Numbered from the stretch's first letter, positions 29,441-39,715 are shown. The stretch: 64,000 nucleotides of DNA from Megascapheus bottae (GCA_024803745.1 JANJXV010000025.1:19708610-19772609), one strand, 5' to 3'. Numbers and translations are program-made. The notes: generated by a model from the sequence alone, not told the origin.

Positions 29441-29447
29441 TATAAAT
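29441..29447 (+). promoter_or_regulatory. TATA-like motif TATAAAT
   Basis: GGGCTATAAATCAAGG lies in GC-rich context between two GGCAGGAGT direct repeats (about 29,423 and 29,463). It precedes by about 120 bp a segment with clean splice sites (29,570-29,603). Suggestive only. Confidence 0.3.
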
Positions 29448-29569
29448 CAAGGCCCCAGGGCTGGCAGGAGTTTCCTTGGAGGCAGGAAGTAGGTACAGTC
29501 CAAGACTGATGGATGAGAAGGCTGGGGTTGAATCTGAGGGACCCTGAGTGCTTTGCTTTCTTTCTTTAG

Positions 29570-29603
29570 CAAGGTCCTCTTTGCAAAGACGGAGGAAAAC
29601 TAG
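29570..29603 (+). other. Candidate 34-bp microexon
   Basis: The acceptor CTTTGCTTTCTTTCTTTAG and donor CTAG/GTAAGAAG are both near consensus and bracket only 34 bp. No protein homology was recognised and the block may be a chance decoy pair. Confidence 0.25.
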
Positions 29604-29864
29604 GTAAGAAGACCAATGGGTTTTGTTCTCCAGCGAGTTTCTGTACTAGCATGTTTCATTTGTTGAACATTTACAGACTATGCACTCTTGTTTATTTCTG
29701 TCATAGGTGGCATCCAGGCTTGCCTTGTACAGCAGCCCACACTGGGCACTGCCCCACTTCAGGGGGAACCATTTACATCACGACCTGTTTCAATAGTGCC
29801 CTCCAATACTCCCAACAAATGACAAGGTAGGTGGTGTTGCTATAGCCCAACTTTTGTTTTCTTT

Positions 29865-29975
29865 TTAATAGATGAGTGGATGGGCACAGAGAGGGTGAGT
29901 GAGTCGTCCAAGGTCACACAGCTAGTGAGTGGGAGAACTCTCATTCGAACTAGATGAGCTCAGATAACTCATTCT
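29865..29975 (-). repeat. MIR relic
   Basis: GGTGAGTGAGTCGTCCAAGG, CACACAGCTAGTGAGTGG and CATTCGAACTAG are the reverse of the MIR core and tRNA-like part. It ends just before the second promoter-like copy. Confidence 0.7.
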
Positions 29976-29999
29976 CCATCATCTCACTTAGCTCTCTGT

Positions 30000-30180
30000 G
30001 AATTGGCTACAATTGGGCTCAGTGCTGGAAGCAGCGCTGTCATTGGTGGAATCCACAAGCTCATCTGCATACCATAACCAGCCTGTGCTTTTTCTGCCTA
30101 TAAAAACCAAACAGTGCCTCAGGTATCCTTAGACGGCTGGGAGAACTTGGGGATGGATTTTTGGGTGTTGGACCATCAGA
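30000..30180 (+). repeat. Diverged second copy of the CCAAT/octamer/TATA module
   Basis: Aligns with 28,350-28,540 over about 170 bp in the same orientation. Shared blocks include AGTGCTGGAAGC, CATTGGTGG (first copy GATTGGTGG), AAGCTCATCTGCATACCAT and CTATAAAA. CpGs of copy 1 are mostly TG or CA here, the usual mark of methylation decay. A type B SINE starts right after it. Confidence 0.7.
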
Positions 30181-30650
30181 GCTGGGCTCTGGAGGCTCAC
30201 ACTTGTAATCCTAGCTATTCAGGAAGCTGAGATTTGAGGATCACTGTTCAAAGCCAGACTGGGGAAGGAAAGTCCATGAGACTCTTTTTTTTTTTTTTTT
30301 TTTTTTGTCAGTCCTGGGCTTGAGCTCAGGGCCTGAGCACTGTCCTTGGACTTTCTCAAGGCTAGAGCTCTACCACTTGAGCCTCAGCACCACTTCCGGC
30401 TTTTTGCTATGTATGTGGTACCGAGGAATCGAACCCAGGTCTTCGTGCATGCTAGGCAAGCACTTTAACCACTAGGCCAAACTCCCGGCCCTCCATGAGA
30501 CTCTTATTTCCAATTTACCACCAGAAAACTGGAAGTTGAGTTGTTGCTTGAAGTGGTAAAATTAGCCTGGAGCAAAAAATGCTCAGGGACAGCAACCAGG
30601 CCCTGAGTTTACTGACAAAAAACAAAACAAAACAAAAAACAATAACAACA
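30181..30650. repeat. Nested SINEs: type B (+) split by young type A (-)
   Basis: Type B occupies 30,181-30,286 and 30,506-30,648. Type A occupies 30,287-30,491, with the perfect 14-bp target duplication TCCATGAGACTCTT at 30,273-30,286 and 30,492-30,505. This gives a clear relative age: B before A. Confidence 0.88.
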
Positions 30651-30789
30651 AAAACCCCTGTCTGTGGTTAGTGTCTAGGGTTGTCAGCCCTAGGACCTGT
30701 GACCACGAGGCCATGGTTTGGGGGAACCCCTCTCCCCCAAGGATACCAAGTTTACAGATGCTCAAGTCTCATTATGTAAGATGATGTGG

Positions 30790-30892
30790 ATTGTGCTGGA
30801 AGTGTGGCTCAGTTGGTAGAACACTAGCCATTGAGCAGAAGTACCATGTACCAAGTCAGAGTCCCAGTCTCAGGTAGAAAAAAAAAAAACCA
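30790..30892 (+). repeat. ID-like SINE
   Basis: GCTGGAAGTGTGGCTCAGTT (A-box region) followed by a decayed B-box half and a 12-bp A tail. Confidence 0.6.
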
Positions 30893-31139
30893 GGAGTTTG
30901 CATAAACCTATGTACCCCTTTCTGCCTATTTTATATCTTCCCTGACTTTCTTCTGTACTGTGTGCTGCCATGAAATTGGAGATAATGCTGTGGTTAGAGA
31001 ACAATAACAAGGGAAGAGAATGCACATGCATAGTACAGACACACCTGTGTTTTGTGTGGTATGGGGGTTTTTGGACTCTTAAGTCTTGTGCTTATTACTT
31101 TATGCCTCCAGCTCCCCCTCCCTCCTGCCCATTTAGTGC

Positions 31140-31382
31140 TGATTTTTTTTTTTTCGGTTGTGGGACTTGATCTCAGAGCTTGGGTGCTGTCCCCGAGCTC
31201 TTCAGCTGAGGGGTAGCGTTCTCCCACTTTGAGTCATAGCTCCACTTCCAGTATTCTGATGGCTAATTGGAGATAAGAGTCTCAAAGACTTTCCTGCCCT
31301 GGCTGTCTTTGAACGGAGCTCATCAGATCTCAGTCTTCTAGTAGCTAGAATTACAGGTGTGAGCCACCAGTACCTGGCTGGA
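31140..31382 (-). repeat. Type B SINE
   Basis: TTCGGTTGTGGGACTTGATC, AATTGGAGATAAGAGTCTCA, TCTAGTAGCTAGAATTACAG and GAGCCACCAGTACCTGGCTG are the full reversed dimer. Confidence 0.82.
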
Positions 31383-31395
31383 AGTTACTTTTTAT

Positions 31396-31630
31396 TTATT
31401 TTTTGTTGGGCATGGGGCTTGAACTCTGGGCCTGGGCACTGCCCAAGCTCTTCAGCTCAAGGCTACCGCTCTACCCCTTGAGCCACCGTGCCACTTCTGG
31501 TTTTCTAGTGGTTAATTGGAGATAAGAGTCTTATAGACATTAGTGCCAGGGCTGGCTTTGAACCTCAATCATCAGATCACGGCCTCTTGAGTAGCCAGGA
31601 TTACAGGTGTGAGCCATATCGCCCCACTTG
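31396..31630 (-). repeat. Type B SINE, second of a head-to-tail pair
   Basis: GGGCATGGGGCTTGAACTCT, GTTAATTGGAGATAAGAGTC, GAGTAGCCAGGATTACAGGT. Same orientation as the copy 14 bp upstream, and both are followed by GGAAGTTACTTTT (31,380 and 31,628), the shared target-duplication sequence. Confidence 0.82.
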
Positions 31631-32189
31631 GAAGTTACTTTTGAAGGTCTTCGATGTGTCCTTTGCTGTACTTGGCAAGAGCAAAGCAGAAATTGATATA
31701 GTTGCCACGGCAGCTGTCTCCCTCTGCCTGGCTGGCAGGCTGGGGACAGAAGGGGAGAACCTGTGCATTTCTGTCGTGGGCACTATTTTGTTTTTGTTTG
31801 GCTAGCTTTTCCTCCAAAGCAATTTCTTATTTTCTTCTTCTCCCTTTCTTCTTTTCCTCCCAATGTCAGTGTCAATGTCTGGACTCTGTCTGGAACCAGA
31901 AATTGGTGAGGCAGGAGTCAGATTCCCCTTTACCAATAGCTCCCTTCAACAAACAATACCATCTAGATCCTTTATAAGACCATGAACTCTGTATAGCCTC
32001 CTCCTGCCATGTGCTCTTCCACCCCCCTGGCCGCCCTGCCCTCAAGGGAGATATGGGCTGGGGCAATGAGTACAGAGCCCTGGACATAGAGCCTGGTACC
32101 TAGCAGGTAATGACAAAGTAGACATAAGTCATCATCATCTTCCTCTTTCTCTGCTTCTTCTTGCTGCCATTTTGAGGACGGGCAAAAAG

Positions 32190-32420
32190 TAGTTTTCAAC
32201 CCGAGAGCTGTTCAATTAGGTTCTGAGAATGGAAGAAAAAACTTTGCCACAGCACTGGAATCCAGTCATGGGTCTGTTTGGCAAGGATCCGTGGTAAGTT
32301 ATCACAGAGTTTTCCCTCCAGCATCGGGTCATGCAAATATTTATCACGAGCGTTAAATAATAAATGGAACAGCCAGCCCAATGGTAAATCTGTCATGTTT
32401 GGTTTCAGCCAGCAGTGCTG
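32190..32420. promoter_or_regulatory. Possible conserved non-coding element
   Basis: Repeat-free block with a perfect octamer ATGCAAAT (32,331-32,338), GTTCAATTAGG and TAAATAATAAATGG. The motif clustering is what suggests an enhancer. Conservation itself cannot be judged from one sequence. Confidence 0.3.
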
Positions 32421-32761
32421 ATAGCTCTGGAGTTGCCTCCCGTTCCTCTGCCTCTGCCTGCCCTCCAGAGGGGCAAGGCAAACAGAGCATCCTTTAGATA
32501 CTGGGAAACCAGGATGGGTGGGAGTGGGGAGTTCAGCAGGTGTGGGAGCTGGCAGGTGAGGCTGGGCTGTGGCTTGTGACAGGTGGAGTCAGTCTGGGCT
32601 CTTACACGAGTTCTAGTGGTAGCTTTGGCTCTCTGGGGGCACAGTCTCATGGTTCACATGTGGGATTGATCTTTAAATGTCTCCTCCATGCTTATGCCTG
32701 CTTCCCTCTGGCTGACCAGGAGGTCAGCTGACAAGCTTGAGGAAGTTGACTCCTGTCCTCA

Positions 32762-32980
32762 CTTTCTTTTTCTTTTTTTTTTTGCCAGCCCTGGGCTTGA
32801 GCTGAGGGCCTGAGCACTGTCCTTGAACTTTCTCAAGGCTAGAGCTCTACCATTTAAGCCTCAGCACCACTTCTGGCTTGGGTTTTTTTTTTTTTTCTAT
32901 GTATGTGCTACTGAGGAGTCAAACCCGGGTCCTCGTGCATGCTAGGCAAGCACTCTACGAGTAGGCCAAACTCCCGGCCC
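32762..32980 (-). repeat. Type A SINE
   Basis: TTTTGCCAGCCCTGGGCTTG to AGGCCAAACTCCCGGCCC. It carries a T-rich insertion (GGGTTTTTTTTTTTTTT) between its halves and GAGTCAAACCCGGG in the B-box position. Confidence 0.83.
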
Positions 32981-33109
32981 TCGCTTCTTTTTTTAAGTTG
33001 TGTGGTGGGATGATGAGAGAGTTAGACTAAAGGGCTTTTCCAGCCCTGATGTGGGCTGAGACCTGGCTGGCCTCCTCCTGTTAACCTGGCATTACCATGT
33101 ACAAATCAT

Positions 33110-33194
33110 GCATGTGGGTTTTTGAGCCACATGTCTGGATTAGGTTCTATCTCTGCACTTGCAGACTGTGTGGGCCTGGGCCAGCCACTGTTTT
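33110..33194 (+). repeat. MIR relic, cut by a SINE
   Basis: ACATGTCTGGATTAGGTTCT and CTGTGTGGGCCTGGGCCAGC match the MIR core; it stops where a type B SINE begins. Confidence 0.5.
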
Positions 33195-33396
33195 GGTTAT
33201 GGGTCTTTGAGTTCAGGGCCTGAGTGCTATCCCTGAGCTTTTTTGCCCAAGGCTAACCCTTTACTACTTGGAGAAGCAGTATCATTTTTGATTTTCTGGT
33301 GGTTAACTGGACATAAGAGTTTTTATGGATTTTCCTGCCTTGCCTGGCTTTGTACTGTAATTCTCAGATCTAAGCCTCCTGAGTAAGCTTGTTAAC
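33195..33396 (-). repeat. Type B SINE
   Basis: GGTTATGGGTCTTTGAGTTC, GTTAACTGGACATAAGAGTT and AAGCCTCCTGAGTAAGCTTG. The B1-like end is truncated. Confidence 0.7.
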
Positions 33397-33477
33397 CTCA
33401 ACCCTTTAGTAGGACATACATTGTAGTTGGCTACCGATCCCATCATTCACTGTTATTTCTGTTTTATATTTTTTGTT

Positions 33478-33680
33478 TGTTTGTTTTTGTTTTTTCCAGT
33501 CCTGGAGCTTGAACTCAGGGCCTGAGCACTGTCCTTGGGCTTTTTCCTCAAGGCTAGTGCTTTATTACTTGAGCCACAGCACCACTTCTGGCTTTTCTAT
33601 GTATGTGGTACTGAGGAATTGAACCTGGGTCTTTGCACATGCTAGGCAAGCACTCTACTACTAGGCCAAACTCCTGGCCT
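33478..33680 (-). repeat. Type A SINE
   Basis: TTTTCCAGTCCTGGAGCTTG to AGGCCAAACTCCTGGCC, with GAGGAATTGAACCTGGGTCT at the B box. It is preceded by a TTTG-repeat tail. Confidence 0.8.
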
Positions 33681-34089
33681 TTCTATTATTTCTTATCCTT
33701 CATTTCTTCATTTCTGTGGCTTTTTTTGTGTTCCGTGGACTCCTGTTTTGTATAGACCTCAGAATTATGTGGCCCTTTCCTGACTTCACAAACCTTTTGG
33801 CCCCTTAGAGGGACTAGAACAGAAATTCTTCTTTGTGGATTCAGCTCTTGTAAAGCTGAAAGCCCTGAAATCACAGAGCTCTACAAAGGTGATCGAGCAC
33901 CTGATCATTAATAATGATTGACAGAAGATTGGGGGGTCAGCCCAAGTACACCCCTACCCCTAAGTCAGAAGGGTATTTTCACCATCACCATAGTGTTTCT
34001 TATTGACACGGACAGTTGTTATTATTAAATGGTATTGGTTTGCCAATGCAAAGTGTTCACCACTAGACCTAAAAGGAGCTGGCAGAAAT

Positions 34090-34485
34090 AATACCTAGGC
34101 TCTGTCTACTTCAAACTGCTCTTTCCTTAAATCGCTGTGGCATTTCTCCAGGGCCCGAGTCAACAAGGAAGGAAAAAATAACTCCTGCGGCTTGTTGAGA
34201 TGTGACTTGTTATTTTTCTTGTTATTCTGTGAGTCCCTGTTCTCACAGCCACTCCCAGCGCACAGCTTAGACCTGGGGGGACGGTCAGTGCAGGCCAACT
34301 GTCTTCCCACGACACATTTATTAAAAACTGAGTGAAGTGTCTCATCTCTTCTTTCACCTCCGTCTCTTCCCTAAATCGAAGCAGATTGATGACAGTGTGC
34401 CATTTTCTAACTGTAGTTGCTGACTGAGTTGAGATAAAGCATCTTGCTGTGATTTAAATGTGAGCTGTACCTTGCAAACGGGATG
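34090..34485. promoter_or_regulatory. Possible conserved non-coding element
   Basis: Repeat-free block of nearly 400 bp with mixed CpGs (TAAATCGCTG, CCTGCGGC, CCACGACAC, AAATCGAAGC) and motifs TTATTTTTCTTGTTATT and TGAGATAAAGCATC (GATA-like). No protein homology. Function is inferred from texture only. Confidence 0.3.
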
Positions 34486-34489
34486 CTTT

Positions 34490-34930
34490 TTTGTGTGTGT
34501 GCCATCCTGGAGCTTGAACTCTGGGCCTGAACTCTGTCTCTGGGCTTCTTTTTGCTCAAGGATAGTGTTCTACCACTTGAGCTAATATGCCACTTCTGCC
34601 TTTTTCTGAGTAGTTTATTGGAGGTAAGAATCTCACAGACTTTTCTGCCTGATATGGCTTGGAACCATGATACTCAGACTTTTTTTTCCCATCCTGGGGC
34701 TTGAATTCAGGACCTGGCACTGTCCTTGGACACTGTTTGTTCAAGCTAGTGTTCTGCCCCTTGAGCCACAGCTCCACTTCTGGCTTTTTCTGTGTATGTG
34801 GCACTGAAGAGTTAAGCCTAGGGCTTTGTGCATGCTAAATGAGCACTCTACCACTAGGCTATTCCTCCAGCCTAGATCTCAGACTTTTGAGCAGCTAGGA
34901 TTATAGGCATGAATCACCAGTGCCTAGCAC
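34490..34930 (-). repeat. Nested SINEs: type B split by type A, both minus
   Basis: The type B outer element runs 34,490-34,680 and 34,878-34,930 (ending GCAGCTAGGATTATAGGCAT). The inner type A (34,684-34,877) reads TTCCCATCCTGGGGCTTGAA onward to ACCACTAGGCTATTCCTCCA. CTCAGACTTTT appears at both borders. Confidence 0.8.
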
Positions 34931-36450
34931 AGGATGCTTTATAGAATTGTGTGTCTGTGGCTCCTCTGTTGCTCTGGCTTAAAGTACATCCAGAACCCAC
35001 TGCTCTCTGGCGCCTGGCTCTGGGTCTCCATTCCTGATAGTCCCTGCTCTGTGTTTATGACTCACAGGCTGTGCACCATGGGTTCACTTCTTCATACTGT
35101 TCTGTCTGAAATGTTCTTTTCTAGGATGGCTTCCTTTGGAACTCTTCTTTCTGGGCTTTCTTAAGTGATTGACAAGCTTGCAGGTACTGAGTGTTTTAGT
35201 TCTAAAAATGGTCTCTGAGTGGACACCAAGAGAGGCTGCCCTGGCTTACAGGAGAAAGGATGATCTTTGAGGAGCATCTTGTGCCTACAAGCTGTACTGT
35301 TCATGACAAAGGATGGACCACTCTACACCTCAGTTCCTGTGCCTGTAAAGTGGCAGTAGTGATTAGACCTTGATCTTGTGAGGATGAATGTGATAATTTA
35401 CATGAAGTGTATTGTCACGATGACCACATATGATGAATCGTTGCTGGGACAATTAGTATCATGTATGGGATGGATCAAGGGTAGCTGATCATTGCAACAG
35501 AAATCATGTTCCTTTATGTTTTGACTTTTATGTTCCTTTTCTTTAAAAGGTAACTCCAGAGAAGGAACTAGAAGATGTGGATTAATGAAGGGCTTGCTAT
35601 CCTCCACTGTCTTCAGATTGATTTTAAGATTAAGACCAAGATTCTCAATGTGGCCTACATGGCCAGAATCCTCCTCATCTGGGCTGCCTCACATCTCACT
35701 TGACCAGGCTGCACTAGGGTCTTTGTATACCACCTACCCATTTAATTCCTAGTCATCCTTCAGTGCTTCCTGTGGAAAGGTCTTTGTGTATCAAACCATC
35801 TAATTTTCCTTCAGAGTACCTTGCATGGCGACTGCTTCTGTGATCATTGCTTGGGTTGATTAATGTTGTTTGATTAACTGAAAGTGCCACCAAGATAGGA
35901 CACCACAGTGAGGAACCACCTGTAGCTTGAGCACTGTGGTGTCCCTAGCCATAACAGCAGTTGGCTGCAACAGGCATTTGCTAAAAAAATCCTTTGTGAA
36001 AGCATAGGGGGAGAAATGACCTATTGATGTGAGAACATGCTTGACTGGTATGCTTGCTGGAAATGACAGTCTTACTCTTTGAAGAGATTCATGTTGGAGG
36101 ATGAAAAGCAGCATGTGAGCTGGGCTACTTTTGGCATCTGGAAAATGGAGCTTAAGGAGGACTTGTATGGGGGTGAATGTGGACATTCTCAAGTGATGGG
36201 CTTCTTCTCTGTGGGTTTGATGCTAGGATTAAGTTTTATTTGAGAATATAGCTGGTATAGATGAGGGGAGGGTCCCTTCATCTTGCCCTTCCCTGGAAAA
36301 TATATTGTTCCTGATTCAAATAAGCTTGCATCCATGAGCTCCAAGCAGTGCACACCTGCTGCTAATAAGCAGATTTCAGGGAAAAAAAGAGTGAGAAAAT
36401 AAAAATCTACCAGTGAAAAATAACCATGTTCACATTTTGGCGCGTATGTT
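34931..36450. other. Intergenic, mostly unique
   Basis: No young repeats. A MIR-like relic lies at 35,315-35,410 (CTCAGTTCCTGTGCCTGTAA then ATGTGATAATTTACATGAAG). Nothing else recognised. Confidence 0.5.
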
Positions 36451-36454
36451 GCTG

Positions 36455-36715
36455 ATTCTTTTTGTTGATGTTTGCTTTTTTGTCTGTCATGGGGCTTGAA
36501 CTCTGGGCCTAGGTGCTGTACCTGGGCTCTTCAGCTCAAGGCTACCACCCTACCCTTTGAGCCACAGTGCCACCACCGCGTTTTCTAGTGGTTAACTGGA
36601 GATAAGAGTCTCGAATTCTTTAGTGCCCAGGCTGGCTTTGAACCATGATCCTCAGATCTCAGCTTCCTGAGTAACTAGGATTACAAATGTGAGCTACCAT
36701 GCCTGGCTTTGTTTC
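36455..36715 (-). repeat. Type B SINE
   Basis: TGTCTGTCATGGGGCTTGAA, GTTAACTGGAGATAAGAGTC, GAGTAACTAGGATTACAAAT, GTGAGCTACCATGCCTGGCT. Confidence 0.82.
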
Positions 36716-36877
36716 TGCTTTTTTAAAAACCTTTTTTTTTGTATGTTGTATTTATACTATGCTCTAACTTGTTTTTTTTTTTTGTGTGTGTGTGTGCTAG
36801 CAAATGCATCATGAAAGAAAATACCTGGGAAAGCAAGTATTTTCTTATTGCAGGCCTTGTTTCAAGAAGTTGGAGTT

Positions 36878-37318
36878 CCCGAGTGCGTGGGATAGCTGTA
36901 ATCTCAGATATGCGTGAGATTGTAGATATGAGGATCGTGGTTCCGAGTAACCCAGGCAAAAGCATAAGATCTTGCCTGTGAAATAAACTAAAGCAAAAAG
37001 GATTAGGGGAGGGGCCAGGAGTTTGGCCTAGTGGTTAAAATGCTTGCCTAGCATGCATGAAGACCCGGGTTCGATTCCTCGGTACCACATACATAAAAAA
37101 AAAAAAGCCGGAAGTGGTGCTGAGGCTCAAGTGGTAGAATTCTAGCCTTGAGAAAGTCCAAGGACAGTGCTCAGGCCCTGAGCTTAAGCCCAGGACTGGC
37201 AAAAAAAAAAAAAAAAAAAAAAGGATTAGGGGAATAGCTCAAGTGGCAGAGTGCCTGTCTAGTGAGTGTAAGGACCTGAGTTCAATCCCTAGTATTGAAA
37301 AAAAAAATAGACCAGACC
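36878..37318 (+). repeat. Nested SINEs: old B1/ID dimer split by a young type A SINE, both plus
   Basis: The outer element runs 36,878-36,994 (GCGTGGGATAGCTGTAATCT) and resumes at 37,234 (TAGCTCAAGTGGCAGAGTGC) to a 10-A tail. The inner type A is 37,011-37,222 with the 16-bp duplication AAAAAGGATTAGGGGA at both ends. Confidence 0.88.
37011..37222 (+). repeat. Type A SINE, plus strand, intact pol III boxes
   Basis: This is the only plus-strand young type A copy, so the easiest to read. The A box is TGGCCTAGTGG (37,024-37,034) and the B box GGTTCGATTCC (37,068-37,078). An internal A run separates the halves, the second half starts GCCGGAAGTGGTGCTGAGGC, and the tail is 22 A. Both boxes and the tail look intact, so this may be a recently mobile subfamily. 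Confidence 0.87.
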
Positions 37319-37319
37319 A

Positions 37320-39540
37320 ACTTCCATTACCCGTTTTTTTCTTCTTCTTTTCTTAAAAATAACATTGGGGAAATATAGGCCAGGCTTTGGGAGGGGAGAC
37401 GATATAAGATGAGATGAAATGAGACAAGATTGGAGGTTGACAATTTTATTTGCCTTACAGATTGGGTGAATGCAGTATGAATGGGAAGGATACCTCTGTT
37501 GAGTGGCAAATGCAGCCATAAAGACAGGGAGTCTCCCATCTGCATGCTCATCCAAACTGGATGCCTCTGCTAGCCTTGGTCCCCTCTCTTTCCCTGTCAG
37601 GGACTATGGTGCAAGGAGATCCATTTCCTGACTAGTCTCCATTAGCTTTGATTTCAGGCAGCCCACACATTTCTAATTCATTGAGTATACAAGTCTTTCT
37701 GGTACCCATGAGTTTTCCAATGATCTATAGAAATATTTGAGATCTGAAATAAAGAAATTATTGCCTTCAAAATGCAAAAATAAAAGGAAAGAACCCAAGC
37801 AACATTGAAATTAATGAACACATAAAAATTACTTGCAAATGGTGCTACTTTGTCAATATCCACTAATGGGTAAATTTGATGCTGGTGGAGATTTCATTAC
37901 GACTGAAAACATGGATAGTTAGAACTTGTCACTTTCAAGAGCTTCTGAGTATGCACAATTACCCAGAAATCACAGCCAGTCAGAGAGGAAATGATCATTC
38001 ACTGCCAAATTATTTCAGGAGCAAAATTTAAAAAAGAAAAACTTTTTCTGAAAAAATATTTATAGTAAAAAATCCATTTAATGTATAATGTAGGCATATT
38101 TTCAGCTTGCCCTCCATTGGGCCTGGTTCCTCAAAATCCCCCTCCCCTCCTGTTACCAAAACAAACTACTTGGATACTTGTGTTAGGATTTGCTTCCAGG
38201 AACACTCAAACAAAGGCAGTAGTTACTAAACAATGGAACCTAGACTCAAAATTAGGTCAGTGATTGGACTCTAAACTCATATCTCTTTTACTAGTGCTCC
38301 TGATTCTGTGTCTGCCTTGTTTCCTTCTCATCAAGGTGACAAGAGTCCTCTTAGTATGGAGAGATCTCTACAGAGTGAGACAAATGCATTATATTGATGG
38401 AATTAGCTGGGGATTAAGGAGTTATTGTTCATATGTTAAGGACAAGATTAATTAGATAAAACACGAGGAAATCTAATTTCCTTAGTAAATTATTGTTTAT
38501 AAAAATGATTTTAAAACATAATCATGGCTTCTGTAAGACGTGGAGGCTGTAAGATAAATTTTATTGCTCTCTGTGGAATGAAGCCATGCTTTCATTTCAT
38601 ACTTGTAATTTACTGTTCATAGTCACTAGCACTCTGTGCTGCTTTGAATATTCAGGGCCTCACCAGGTGGTTTAATGGATTTGACACAATAGTGTGGTGT
38701 TAGTTGCAAACTAAATAGCACCTTAGATGCTAGCTGCAAACTAACAGGCCTTCAGCTAGTAAGAGGACAGAGTAGAAATAGGCTTTATATTAACCCTGGA
38801 TTAGTCTAGTCCCCTTGTCATGAGGGAGAGAAACAACTTAAGCTAGTCCATGCCAAAAAAGATTTTCATGCTTCAGGAAATTGGGACAGTTTGAAGATGT
38901 GGTTTTAGTTTCAGGTATGACTGATTCAAGGGTTACTTGCTAATGAACTGTCTCCCTCACTAAAACAAAAACTACAAAAGAATGAGAGTTGTATTTCCTA
39001 TTTGTTGCTGCCTCTAATATTCTGTGAAGTAGTTCTTAGCACATAGTAATAGTAAAAATGGAATTGCACAGCATTTTACACTCAGTAATAATAACAGAAT
39101 CACACAATGTTTTGTGTAAGCACAACATTGTTGGGTTTTCATATATTGATCATTAAATCAACCAATGAGGTTGATAATGACTAATTATAGTTCTTATTTT
39201 CTAGGTGGAGAAACTGAGGCATTGAATAATTTTGGAGCTAATAAGCAAGGGACCTGGGATTTAAACTTGGACCCTCTTGTATTAGAGTCTGTGTCTATAA
39301 CCATGAAGCTATGGGAATCCAGTTAACATGGTTGACTGAAGAAATGAGCAAGTGGGAGCAAGGTGCTTTTCTAGACCACAGCACTGTTGGCGTGGCCTCT
39401 GTCTCCAATGTCCTTCTGGTTTTAGGTTCAGGTATCTGCCATCTACAGAATTCAGCATTGTCAGCCCTGACTGGCATTGTCAGTGGGGGAGGGAGGTTGG
39501 GATGAGTCCAGCTCAAAGTTCCTTGGCTGCGAAGGTATTT
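37320..39540. other. Intergenic, AT-rich and mostly unique
   Basis: Two kilobases without young SINEs. A MIR relic in reverse lies at about 39,190-39,310 (TAGGTGGAGAAACTGAGGCA, GGGACCTGGGATTTAAACTT). No exons supported. Confidence 0.5.
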
Positions 39541-39599
39541 CTGGAATCTTTTTTTTTTTTTTGCATCAGGGGGATCATGGATAGATCTTCCCTTGGGTT

Positions 39600-39715
39600 T
39601 TTGAGAATTCTTTTATTTTTATTTTATTTTAATATGTCTGGGTAATGTATACCCCTTCTTGTGTTTTTGTCCCCATTTCCCTCCCCCTCCTCTCTCAATC
39701 ACCTGTTCAGTAAAT
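39600..39715 (-). repeat. L1 3' end fragment
   Basis: TAATATGTCTGGGTAATGTA, CCCCTTCTTGTGTTTTTGTC and CCCATTTCCCTCCCCCTCC match the reversed 3'UTR of the L1 at 49,895-51,074. Confidence 0.6.

Noticed and set aside
37024..37078. A real tRNA gene from the A and B boxes
   Set aside because: The boxes belong to a dimeric SINE with target duplications and poly(A) tail; no cloverleaf.
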